A DNA stretch of 64,000 bases from Prostheceraeus crozeri (GCA_907163375.1 CAJQUW010006804.1:1-64000), one strand, 5' to 3'; shown: positions 25,293-34,216, counted from the stretch's first letter. A program made the numbers and translations. The notes: generated from the sequence alone by a model not told the origin.

Positions 25293-25308
25293 GGCCCTTA
25301 AGAGAGCC
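25293..25308 (-). terminator. Histone-type stem-loop 1 (right arm A)
   Basis: On the minus strand it reads GGCTCTCTTAAGGGCC, in the 3' exon of the coiled-coil gene. Confidence 0.55.
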
Positions 25309-25425
25309 GATGGTTCGTTCTCGGGAGTGACGTGATGTGGTGGTGAAGGCAGGGAAAAGATCTGCAATGAAAATGATATGTATTAGAATAGGATATACTA
25401 TCTTATTTGCTTTTCACTTACCAAG

Positions 25426-26592
25426 TTAGCCATCCTTAGGCAGTCTCCTCCGCTTCCTAATAGAAAAGGCGGTTAAGTGGCCACGCATCCGGAGTGTGTT
25501 GTGGAGACATTTTTTCGTCGGATGGCCGTTATAACAAATTATGGACTCATCTAAGTCTTTGTTCACTATGACCTGGCCGTCCAAATGATTATCCCGAATA
25601 GGGATGTGAAACTCAAACAACCTATCCTCATTCAAACGATTCCACTCATCCCTCATGCGCTCCAACTTCTCAAACGCCTGTCTCTCATCACCCCGCCGAG
25701 CCACATTCTTCTCCAACTCAACATTCCTCGCTCTCAACACACTCATGTCCTTCATCATCTCCTCAAACTTCGCTTCTGCAACTCTCATTCTTCTCTCTGC
25801 AGCACTCGCCCTCTTCTCACAGTCATCATTCTTCTCTTCCAACTCTCGCGTCTTCTTCTTCAAATCAGTCACACTACTCCTCATTCGAATATTCTCATCC
25901 GCTAACTCCTTCGACTTCAATTCCTTCTTTTTCAACTCATCCAACTCATTCACGACTTCGTCCTTCACCTTCTTCAAACTCTCATACTTATTTATCAACA
26001 AATCATGCGCCATCTGCTGCGACACATGCTTCTTCTCTTCATCCTTCAAGAACCTCGCCGACTGCACACGAATCCCACCACTCTTCACTTTTGGGGAAGA
26101 TGAGCTCTGCGGGGGGTCTTCGACAACGATGTTCGACACCTCCGAGGAAGAAGAGCTCAACTTCCTCACACGCTTCCTCACACGCTCCCTATCTAAATCC
26201 ACATCATCCTCATCATCACTCTCACGCACTCTCTTTCGCTCAATCTCAGCCTCCAACGAAGCAACTGCTTTCGCCAACTCATCATTCTCAACAACTGTCT
26301 CCACCTTGCCGTCTCGCTCTATCGCCAACATTCGCTCCCTCTCTTCAACAATCAACTGTGTTAATCTCAAGTCATTCACCAAACCTTCACTACAATCTAC
26401 ATGCACTCGGTAAAACTGTGCCTCATCCTCAACTCCCTTCAACACTCTACACTTCACACACGCAACCCTATTCAGGATAATCATATGGTCAGTGCCCGCC
26501 TTCTTTACATGCGCCTTGGCGTCCGCACTGCGATTTATTCGCCCACATGTGCACATCTTGATGTGAAATTTTCGGTTCTTATCGTTTGCCAT
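25426..26592 (-). CDS. Arm coiled-coil protein with Cys/His N-terminus (right arm A)
   Basis: Open 388-residue paralogue of 10857-12083. It starts at the ATG 6 nt after the 3' splice site (26599). The N-terminal Cys/His pattern (CTCG, H…H, CVKC, H…C), the acidic block, RVRKRVRK, the LSSSSSEVS tract, the coiled coil and the conserved C-terminal FHIPIRDNHLDG domain are all present. It lacks most of the VENAS repeats, which accounts for most of the length difference. Both copies being open despite sequence divergence suggests that the protein is, or was until recently, under selection. The 60-bp intron after the stop is at 25362-25421. Function unknown. Confidence 0.75.
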   Translation of the reverse strand: MANDKNRKFHIKMCTCGRINRSADAKAHVKKAGTDHMIILNRVACVKCRVLKGVEDEAQFYRVHVDCSEGLVNDLRLTQLIVEERERMLAIERDGKVETVVENDELAKAVASLEAEIERKRVRESDDEDDVDLDRERVRKRVRKLSSSSSEVSNIVVEDPPQSSSSPKVKSGGIRVQSARFLKDEEKKHVSQQMAHDLLINKYESLKKVKDEVVNELDELKKKELKSKELADENIRMRSSVTDLKKKTRELEEKNDDCEKRASAAERRMRVAEAKFEEMMKDMSVLRARNVELEKNVARRGDERQAFEKLERMRDEWNRLNEDRLFEFHIPIRDNHLDGQVIVNKDLDESIICYNGHPTKKCLHNTLRMRGHLTAFSIRKRRRLPKDG

Positions 26593-26598
26593 GGCTAA

Positions 26599-27162
26599 CT
26601 GTAAGATAATGAAATTTGTATAAGTTTGGAATCATGTAGTACAGTCATATTCCTAAAGCATTACACTTAGTGAGGAATGATAGATTTGAGTGTAGTGAGT
26701 GGCACTCGATCCCGTCGACAGCCCGAAGGCCTTGTACTGATCACTAGGGAAGTGAGAGATCTTCCCCGATACCCGCTATTTACAGCTGAAGACATCATTG
26801 TCACTGCCCCGAAGTGGTAACAGCAACGCCGAGTCAAAGGTAGTGATCAGTAGCTGGGATCTAACCCCTCAAAGCTGCCTTAGACTGAGTTAAATTTCAA
26901 ATCTGATAGCAGATTTGAACTCAGCATACTTGAAAACCTTAGACTACATGTTAAAACTTTGAAAAAACTGAAAATTAAGAATTTTTAAAAAAATCCGCAT
27001 TTTTACTACTCATACTGCTTTTAAAAAAATGTATCAGTAGTAAAGACACTATCAAACTCTATCACACAAACTTTGAAGTAAGAAGATAGCTTGCCTACTT
27101 CAAAAGATAGAGTCCTTTGAAACACCCGATATCGGGAGCTCAGAGCGACGACCGTCGCTTAC
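26599..27162 (-). other. First intron of right-arm coiled-coil gene
   Basis: On the minus strand the donor is GAG|GTAAGC (exon 1 ends at 27163) and the acceptor is ATTATCTTACAG. It contains one copy of the structured segment (26663-26918). Confidence 0.7.
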
Positions 27163-27203
27163 CTCGTCTTTCGATGAAGTGATCAGACTTCCGTTGCCGG
27201 GGG

Positions 27204-27211
27204 TTTATATA
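27204..27211 (-). promoter_or_regulatory. TATA box of right-arm coiled-coil gene
   Basis: TATATAAA on the minus strand, the same distance from the donor as in the left arm. Confidence 0.75.
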
Positions 27212-27494
27212 TGCTCGGAAGAAAACTATCTCCAAAAGTATTCATCGTAGCGACATACGGTTTGTTGCAAGCGATTTGTCTCATCATTGTCTATCATATG
27301 ACACCTGAACCATTCTCATGTGACCACGGGAAGTGGGTGGGTCAGCACATGGCCATGTAACATGCCACAAGTGAAAAAATTCCTAAGTGTGGGAGCTCCA
27401 GTGTGGTGAAAATTTTGAAAATTTAAAACTTCCGAATTTCAATCTGGGACCCTTACCAAAACTTTTTTCATCACTTTTCACTCAGCCCCCCTCC

Positions 27495-28790
27495 CCCCTA
27501 CCGTTCGGAGAAATTTGATGGAAACTGTTTTGGTAAAGGTCCCAGGTCGAAATGCGACACTTTGGAAAATTTTCAAAACTTTGTCCATACAAAGTCACTC
27601 TGACACTTAGGATTTTTTCAGGTGAGCTTCAACGTGAAATCTTGTAACAGCTCTAACTTTTGAACGGCTGGTCCGATTGACTCGCGGCAAAAAATGTCGT
27701 CGAGCAGTTTTTTCTCCTCTTTCAAACGAGTATCTATAAGACAAAATCCATCCACTAGAACCAAAATTAGAAGATCGCTGTCGGGGGGGGGGTCAGTGAA
27801 ATTTGATGAAACAAACTTTGGTCAGGGTCCCAGGTCGAAATGCGACACTTTGGAAAATTTTCAAAACTTTGTCCATACAAAGTCACTCTGACACTTAGGA
27901 TTTTTTCAGGTGAGCTCCAACGTGAAATCTTGTAACAGCTCTAACTTTTGAACGGCTGGTCCGATTGACTCGCGGCAAAAAATGTCGTCGAGCAGTTTTT
28001 TCTCCTCTTTCAAACGAGTAGCTGTAAGACAAAATCCGTCCACTAGAACCAAAGTTAGAAGATCGCTGTGGGGGGGGGGGACGTCAGCGAAATTTGATGA
28101 AAAATGTTTTGGTAAAGGTCCCAGGTCGAAATGCGACACTTTGGAAAATTTTCAAAATTTTGCCCATACAAAGCCACTCTGACACTTAGGATTTTTCAGG
28201 TGAGCTCCGACCTAAAATCTTAAATGGCGTCTCACATCTAAACGAAGACAGATATGAACAAGGCGTTTCTTTCACTGAATTTGTCTCACTCTTAGCTTTC
28301 AAACGAGCTATTGCACGACAAAATCCGTCCACTAGAAGCCAAGATCGAAGCTAGCTCTCCCGTGGGGGGGAGGTCAGTGAAATTTGATGAAAAATGTTTT
28401 GGTGAAGGTCCCAGGTCGAAATGACACACTTTGGAAAATTTTCAAAATTTTACCCATACAAAGCCACTCTGACACTTAGGATTTTTTCAGGTGAGCTCCG
28501 ACCTAAAATCTTGTAACAGCTCTAACTTTTGAACGGCTGGTCCGATTGACTCGCGGCAAAAAATGTCTTGAGCAGTTTTTTCTCCTCTTTCAAACGAGTA
28601 TCTATAAGACAAAATCCATCCACTAGAACCAAAATTAGAAGATCGCTGTCGGGGGGGGGTCAGTGAAATTTGATGAAACAAACTTTGGTCAGGGTCCCAG
28701 GTCGAAATGCGACACTTTGGAAAATTTTCAAAACTTTGTCCATACAAAGTCATTCTGACACTTAGGATTTTTTCAGGTGAGCTCCGACAC
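27495..28790 (-). repeat. Inverted short array of the C-tract repeat (right end of A)
   Basis: About four to five ~293-bp half-units in inverse orientation to 1-9570, with G-runs at ~27784, 28069, 28363 and 28650. The halves alternate in type and are more diverged than in the left array, which suggests the left array was recently homogenised. Confidence 0.85.
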
Positions 28791-29061
28791 CGACATTCCA
28801 CCCTCCCAACCTGGCCGGCACACCACGCCAACCTGGAGAGCGCATCACAAACCACCTCTCGCTACGTCGTCGGGCCAGAGGGGGGGACGTCAGACTCGAA
28901 GCAACACGGTGGCGGACCACGACCAACTCGTCTGACAGGAGGGGGGACGTCAGACTCGAAGCAACACGGCGGCGGACCACGGCCGACTCGTCTGACAGGG
29001 GGGGGACGTCAGCGACGGCGGCCATCTTGCGTGGTCCAGTGGTGGAGTTTTACTTACTACT
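28791..29061. repeat. Terminal segment of element A with ~60-bp G-tract duplication
   Basis: Two ~60-bp direct repeats (GGGGACGTCAGACTCGAAGC… at about 28884 and 28944) are followed by a segment shared with the ends of element B (CGGCGGCCATCTTGCG, then CCAGTGGTGGAGTTTTACTT). The terminus is at 29061. Confidence 0.7.
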
Positions 29062-29641
29062 TAGGTGACATGCCATACTCAATCACGCATAATTCACGTG
29101 TGAACTACGCGTAATTATGACCCGAAACATCCCTGGCTATGCGGGATATTGCTGCAATATAAGTTAGTATAGTTGGCAGTCCTGTTACATAGACTTTGCG
29201 TCTCATGTGTCTGCATGTATCAGGGGCTAAACAATGTGATAGGACCTCAATTTCATGCTCAGGGAAGACAGAACATGCTTTAACAGCCCATGTTTTAACA
29301 GCATCAGATCAAGTGATTTCTGACTCTTAGTGCAGCGCGTATGTACGCGGGTAGAAGAATAGAATGTCCTTAACCACGGATGTTTGGGGTGTTCCGTAAT
29401 TACGCGTGGCATTTCACCCAGTGTATGATGGTGTCATGCGGAGAAGATATATTTTGAAGAAATATTTAGATATGAAGATATACCTAGAAGATATACTTTG
29501 AGGAATTAGCATTCATCAGATATAACACGTGGTAGAGTCCACAGCTTGTTCCAAATGAGCAGTATATCGAAATGTGAGCTCTTGCAGGTGACTTGAACTC
29601 ATTTAGGTGTTGAACAATACGAATTCTTTAAAAATGAACAC
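29062..29641. other. Unique spacer between elements A and B
   Basis: About 580 bp with no gene that I can support. A pair of CACGC(A/G)TAATT words in inverted orientation (about 29088 and 29395) could be a small remnant, but nothing is diagnostic. Confidence 0.5.
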
Positions 29642-29647
29642 GCTGTA
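29642..29647. repeat. Target-site duplication of element B, left
   Basis: GCTGTA; the right copy is GCTGTG (55609-55614), 5 of 6 identical. Six-base duplications are typical of Polintons. Confidence 0.6.
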
Positions 29648-30215
29648 TGTATTAAGTAAAACTCCACCACTGGATAGCGCAAGATGGCCGCCGTCGAAAA
29701 ATGGTCGCTGACGTCCCCCCCTCCCCGATAAAACGACAGAGTGTCGTGGTGGACTTGGGCGACCGCCAGGTTTTGACTTGAGGCTATAGTGTGTTATGAT
29801 TTTCGTGAAATCTGATGAATTTTGGGTTGAAAATGTGATGTTTCGAGTGGAAGCAATGCTCGGATGGGAAAACGGAGGCCAGATTCGGATTCAGCGTGAA
29901 ATTCTGCATCTGTATGGTGAATTTGAAAGCAATCGGAGAGAAAAAATTTCCGCTGACGTCCCCCCCGCACCGAACTTCCAATTTTGCTTCTAGTGGATGG
30001 ATTTTGTCGTGCAATAGCTCGTTTGAAAGCTAAGAGTGAGACAAACTCACTGAAAGATACGGCTTGTTCATATATGTCTTCGTTTAGATGTGAGACGCCA
30101 TTTAAGATTTTGGGAGATTGTCGAAAAACGACGGAGTTAGAATTTTGGACGTTTTGGGCTGTAGCTTCAAAACGAAGCATCGGATGGGAAAACGGATTTC
30201 AGATTTGGAATCAGC
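29648..30215 (+). repeat. Left terminal inverted repeat of B
   Basis: Matches 55045-55608 inverted from the terminus through GGAATCAGC. It contains the GCTGACGTCCCCC motif twice and a half-unit of the C-tract repeat. Confidence 0.9.
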
Positions 30216-30770
30216 GTCAAATTCTCTATCAACATGGTGAGTTTCAAGTCAATCGGAGAGAATAAATTTTTCTTCACAAAGTTTTTTTCGAAAAAACGAC
30301 AGAGTTAGAATTTGGGACGTTTTGGTGGGTAGCGCCAAAACGAAGCATCGGATGGGAAAACGGAGGCCAGATTCGGATTCAGCGTGAAATTCTGCATCTG
30401 TATGGTGAATTTGAAAGCAATCGGAGAGAAAAAATTTCCGCTGACGTCCCCCCCCCAGCACCGAACTTCCAATTTTGCTTCTAGTGGATGGATTTTGTCG
30501 TGCAATAGCTCGTTTGAAAGCTAAGAGTGAGACAAACTCACTGAAAGATACGGCTTGTTCATATCTGCCTTCGTTTAGATGTGAGACGCCATTTAAGATT
30601 TTGGGAGATTGGCGAAAAACGACGGAGTTAGAATTTTGGACGTTTTGGGCTGTAGCTTCAAAACGAAGCATCGGATGGGAAAACGGATTTCAGATTTGGA
30701 ATCAGCATCAAATTCTCTATCAACATGGTGAGTTTCAAGTCAATCGGAGAGAATAAATTTTTCTTCACAA
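30216..30770 (+). repeat. Extra subterminal repeat unit of B (left side only)
   Basis: Repeats most of 29840-30215 in direct orientation (AACGAAGCATCGGATGGGAA…, CTGACGT plus C-run at ~30446). It is the starting point from which a long array like that of element A could grow. Confidence 0.75.
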
Positions 30771-30992
30771 AATTTTTTCGAAAAAACGACAAGAGTTAGA
30801 ATTTTGGACGTTTTGGGCTGTAGAGCCAAAACGAAGCATCGGATGGGAAAACGGAGGCCAGATTTGGATTCATCGTCGAATTCTACATGATTATCGTGAA
30901 TTTCCAGCTCAATCGGACCTCTAGAATCGGCGATAGAAGCGTTTTAAGTTTTTGGATGATGGGTATTACGTCATCAGCTAATCACCACACAC

Positions 30993-31000
30993 TATATAAG
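30993..31000 (+). promoter_or_regulatory. TATA box of the coiled-coil gene in B, with upstream TTACGTCA
   Basis: TATATAAG lies ~45 bp before a CAACG|GTAAGT donor at 31046. A TTACGTCA (ATF/CRE-type octamer) lies ~20 bp upstream at 30966-30973. Confidence 0.7.
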
Positions 31001-31045
31001 CGGGAACCGACAGAGACTTGTCATTAAGACGAGAGATTGTCAACG

Positions 31046-31706
31046 GTAAGTCGTCTCTCTGAGCTCCGATGATAGCTTTGGACATTCCAAATTCCGGGTT
31101 TCTGTAAGATATCGACTTAGAAAATTTCATGGCTGAAGTCAGCTAAGGCGTCAGACTTAGAGGTTCGTCAGGAGATGGCCTTCGTCTCCAGGCCATAAAA
31201 GACTCCAAAACTTTAAAGGCTTGTAACTTTGCTTCTACAAGTCCGTTTGACTTGATTCAAAAAAGGTTCGGTCGCTATTGACCTGCCCTAAGTGATAAAC
31301 TACTTATAAAATTTCATAAGTAGTGCTAAAAAGTTGAAAAATTTAAATTCACTAGTTTTGGAGGTTTTCTGGGGTTTTCGACCCTGCTGAATTCAACTAA
31401 GACATTTATAAAGTTGTGGGAGGCGAGTTTCGGCTTGGAATTTGCAACCTTTGTAAACAATCCACTGGTTTTCATGTCAAAATCAGGGTCCGGATACCAA
31501 CACAGTGATATGACGCACGCTCTGTCCGTCGGAGGTTGGATTTGTGGGCCGAGGCCTTGGAGTTGGGATAAGATCCCCTCTGAGTAATGCCTGTAACGGA
31601 TTCAAAGATTCGACACTTTCCACCAATCTCACAATTTAGCTGTATGATTATGAAAATGACTGCCAATGTCGCCTGTTAGTAATTCTATTTCATCCATCCT
31701 TTACAG
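31046..31706 (+). other. First intron of the coiled-coil gene in B
   Basis: GTAAGT donor and CCTTTACAG acceptor, 661 bp. Its interior does not match the intron of element A, although the flanking exon architecture is the same. Confidence 0.7.
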
Positions 31707-31722
31707 ATACATAAGTTACAAA

Positions 31723-32817
31723 ATGGGAGGCAACTCAAAATTTTTATTTAAAAAGTGCTCTTGAGGAGAAATAAAGAGAGGCGGCGAATTCAAATGCCAC
31801 ATTAACAAGTATAAGAATACTCCTCACTTTCACGAGGAAAGAGCCGTTATTTGCGGCTGCACACATTGCCTGAAATTTTTGAAAGGCAAGGACCATGAGG
31901 CATTTTATATCGCCCACGCCGAATGTCCGATCAAGAAGGCTAACAATTATATGACATCAGACATCGGCAAAGTGATCGCACCCTTCTTCAACGAAGCAAC
32001 AGTCGATCTAGACGCAGCATTACAAGAGGCTATTGCAACCATTTTGGAACCTGCTGCTTCGGTCACTACCTCATCGACAGCAGAAGAGAATGGTCCACTA
32101 AGCGATTTGGACAGCTCAGATGACTCCGATTCTCAGGAGGTCGTCATCACTAAAAACGCGGAAGAGATAGGAAAACCGTCAAATCAGTCTTCCCCGAAAA
32201 AGAAAGTGATCGCACCTTCCCCAGTAAAGAAGGGGATTAACCAGCAGATGAACAGCTGGAATAAGGATGAGCAGATCGCAAAAGTGAGCCAGGAATATGC
32301 ACTCACAAAATTAAAAGATGAGCTCACTCGTTACAAAAACGAATGTTCGGCCCTTAGGGACGACAATTTCCACCTGAAGGATCAGGTAGCCGAGATTCGG
32401 GCCCTCACGACCCAAGTAATTAACTTGGAACCTTTCCGCGAAAGGGCGCTTGCCAGCGAAAAACGAGTTGAAGAGCAGGCGACGTACATAAAATCACTGA
32501 AAGCTCAGGAAGAGGTGTCAAAGTTACAAATCGAGCAACTAAAGACTAGCCTGACTGAGAGCCAGAAGAAAGAGGAGAGACGAACAACGCTCCACATTCC
32601 CGTCATCAAAAGCAGAATCGTCGACAGCGTCATCCTTGAGAGTGAGGACTTGGACACCACATTCGAGTGCTACGATGGGGCGATGGCGGAGATGCGTTGC
32701 CTTCATATCTCAATAAAACATGATGGTGACATCAAGGAGTTGCGCCACCGCAAGCGGAAACTGCCGGCCAAATACTTGCCCCAGCCACCACCATCGAAGG
32801 TTCAACGAACCGGTTGA
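31723..32817 (+). pseudogene. Coiled-coil arm gene of B, interrupted by an early TGA
   Basis: The ATG lies 17 nt after the acceptor. An in-frame TGA at 31762-31764 (codon 14) falls in the conserved Cys motif. The frame is otherwise open to 32817 (364 codons). Downstream it keeps the GCTHC…H…C zinc-like pattern, acidic/serine tracts (LSDLDSSDDSDS), KKKVIAPSPVKK, a coiled coil at about residues 195-290, and the C-terminal domain (LHIPVIKSRIVDS…CLHISIK). It is distant from the copies in A but clearly related in order and in the C-terminal domain. Re-initiation at a downstream ATG (31879) would give a 312-residue protein lacking part of the N-terminal Cys/His region. Function unknown. Confidence 0.7.
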
Positions 32818-32828
32818 ATTGATTTATG

Positions 32829-32890
32829 GTAAGTTAATATCACCTCTATCACTTGAATATAATTTCATCTATTTTCTTTCTATTTTTCAG
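32829..32890 (+). other. 62-bp intron after the coiled-coil stop (B)
   Basis: TTTATG|GTAAGT donor and TATTTTTCAG acceptor, same position as in element A. Confidence 0.7.
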
Positions 32891-32911
32891 ATGCAACGAG
32901 AACGAACCAAC

Positions 32912-32927
32912 GGCTCTCATAAGGGCC
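32912..32927 (+). terminator. Histone-type stem-loop 1 (B)
   Basis: GGCTCTCATAAGGGCC, 21 nt into the 3' exon, followed by ACCATGGGGCAAGACATGAT. Confidence 0.6.
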
Positions 32928-33052
32928 ACCATGGGGCAAGACATGATAGAACCTCCTCGCGGTTTGCCCTTGGCAGTCTTTAGACTGGCGAATACTATCA
33001 TTAAGTTGAATCTGCTATCAGTCAACTTGAACGTTGCGTCGCATTAGAGGGG

Positions 33053-33060
33053 TATGTAAA
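33053..33060 (+). promoter_or_regulatory. TATA-like box of s1 (B)
   Basis: TATGTAAA lies 31 bp before the s1 ATG, at the same place as the TATATAAA of element A. Confidence 0.6.
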
Positions 33061-33091
33061 CCACTACCTCTCATTTCATTTCATTTCAATC

Positions 33092-33358
33092 ATGGAGACA
33101 CCAAACGCTGCAGTCAGCTCTCCTCGCGGACCGCAGTTAAGACCGCGAAATTTATTTAATGAATTTGCTAGAATAGAGGAGCAAGAAAGAGTCCACAACA
33201 ATCTTGCTCGGATTGGCAATGCGATGACAGCAAGTGTTGCCAATCCAATGGAATGGCGCTACATTCCACCCTCCACTCACATGCCAACTAGCATGGAAGT
33301 CGACACTGCTACCATGGAGAGAGTCAAAGACTCTCTCAGCAGAATCGGTAGGCTGTAA
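33092..33358 (+). CDS. Small arm gene s1, 88 codons (B)
   Basis: Open copy: Pro/Arg-rich N-terminus (VSSPRGPQLRPRNLF), a basic/acidic helix (EFARIEEQERVHNNLARIGNAM), conserved WRYIPPSTHMPTSMEVD and C-terminal helix ending SLSRIGRL. Conserved length and mostly conservative differences from 24862-25128 support a real protein. It has its own TATA-like box 31 bp upstream, and the stop codon is ~34 nt before a histone-like stem-loop, so it looks like a complete small transcription unit. No known family is recognised. Confidence 0.6.
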   Translation: METPNAAVSSPRGPQLRPRNLFNEFARIEEQERVHNNLARIGNAMTASVANPMEWRYIPPSTHMPTSMEVDTATMERVKDSLSRIGRL

Positions 33359-33392
33359 GATGACTGATGATGACCCCCGAGAACGAACCACC

Positions 33393-33408
33393 GGCCCTCA
33401 TAAGGGCC
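33393..33408 (+). terminator. Histone-type stem-loop 2 (B)
   Basis: GGCCCTCATAAGGGCC directly downstream of the s1 stop; same flanks as the others. Confidence 0.6.
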
Positions 33409-33581
33409 ACCATGGGGCAAGATTTGATAGAACCTCCTCGCGGTTTGCCCTGGGCAGTCTTCAGACTGGCGAATACTATCATTAAGTTGAATCTGCTATC
33501 AGTCAACTTGAACGTTATGCAGTCGATTGCTATCCCTGAAGCATTCTGATTCGCTGTTGAGCAATTCATTGTTGAAAACCC

Positions 33582-33589
33582 TATATAAG
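33582..33589 (+). promoter_or_regulatory. TATA box (TATATAAG) of s2 (B)
   Basis: Lies 41 bp before the s2 ATG. Confidence 0.7.
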
Positions 33590-33629
33590 CCAGAAGATTG
33601 TAGCGCTTCTCATTCAATTTTAAGTCACG

Positions 33630-33977
33630 ATGGAAGCAACGTCTCCTACCAACACCATTCCCGACTTCATCATCCTCGACGAGTGGGATGAAGATGATGA
33701 GAAGAAGGGGAAGATCAAGAAGATCGTTTGGACGGATGGGGTGTGGACTTCTAATACCACCCGCATCCGAAAGGTGCCAGATGCACCACCACGGCTTAGG
33801 CGGCACAGGGTTTATCACAACCTAACTGTCATACCTATTGACTATTCAAGCCAATGGTCAACTTGTCACCGGGAACGAACCACCGGCCCTCATAAGGGCC
33901 ACCATGGGGCAAGACATGATAGAACCTCCTCGCGGTTTGCCCTGGGCAGTCTTCAGACTGGCGAATACTATCATTAA
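33630..33977 (+). CDS. Small arm gene s2 (B), 3' end uncertain
   Basis: This copy is open from the ATG, unlike the two copies in A. The N-terminus is acidic (IPDFIILDEWDEDDEKK). It is followed by a basic/aromatic block (KIKKIVWTDGVWTSNTTRIRK) and a Pro/Arg stretch (PDAPPRLRRHR). The longest frame runs through stem-loop 3 to a stop at 33977. A histone-type message would be cut just after the hairpin, so the natural end may be earlier, or reached by splicing or another frame; the alternative frame has a TAA near 33825. No family recognised. Confidence 0.45.
   Translation: MEATSPTNTIPDFIILDEWDEDDEKKGKIKKIVWTDGVWTSNTTRIRKVPDAPPRLRRHRVYHNLTVIPIDYSSQWSTCHRERTTGPHKGHHGARHDRTSSRFALGSLQTGEYYH
33885..33900 (+). 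terminator. Histone-type stem-loop 3 (B)
   Basis: GGCCCTCATAAGGGCC with the usual CCACC…ACCATGGGGCAAGA context. Confidence 0.6.
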
Positions 33978-34211
33978 GTTGAATCTGCTATCAGTCAACT
34001 TGAACGTTGAAAATGAAGTTCGGTGTAATACTTCCTTTCGACGGGCGTTCCTGTAAAGGGCGGCGGTGAAACCCGTAGCTATGTATACCGCAAGGGACAT
34101 TCGGCAATGGTCAATCTTGTTAAACCTCTCTGCGTCATGTTTGCAAGTGATTGCCTCTGTCTCAACGTAGTATGCATTCGCGCCAGGGCGACATTTAGCC
34201 AACTGTCGAAG

Positions 34212-34216
34212 GTTGC
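34212..34216. repeat. Target-site duplication of LTR retrotransposon (GTTGC), left
   Basis: Identical to GTTGC at 38450-38454. Confidence 0.85.

Larger units (their letters stand above)
19100..27410 (-). repeat. Right arm of the giant palindrome in element A
   Basis: Reverse-complement counterpart of 9647-18990 with the same gene order on the minus strand. It is ~1 kb shorter, because the AT-rich array is shorter and the intron segment is single. Confidence 0.9.
1..29061. mobile_element. Giant palindromic element A (non-autonomous relative of Polinton B), left end outside window
   Basis: The right terminus at 29061 ends in the same terminal bases (…GGAGTTTTACTTACTACT) as element B at 55608. 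Inward from it lie a short inverted copy of the C-tract repeat (27495-28790), then a large inverted duplication (9647-19000 against 19100-27410), then the long direct-orientation C-tract array (1-9570). The mirrored order of promoter, intron, coiled-coil gene, two small genes, hairpins and AT-rich array on both sides shows one palindromic unit. No capsid, polymerase or integrase gene is visible in the part seen, so mobilisation would need functions in trans, presumably from B-like elements. The left terminus and its target duplication cannot be seen. The mirrored arms have diverged, with different indels and different ORF lengths, so this is not a simple assembly duplication. Confidence 0.75.

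Noticed and set aside
1-29061. Palindrome as a pure assembly artefact
   Set aside because: The arms differ in ORF length, repeat numbers, intron length and many substitutions, and which small genes are broken differs between them. A false mirror would be identical. Long reads are still worth checking.
13171-34198. Minus-strand frame conserved in three arms (13171-13515, 24026-24370 in mirror, 33858-34198)
   Set aside because: It has no ATG (the apparent start is TTG), and it runs into the antisense of the stem-loop block. Conservation is explained by conservation of the whole arm.
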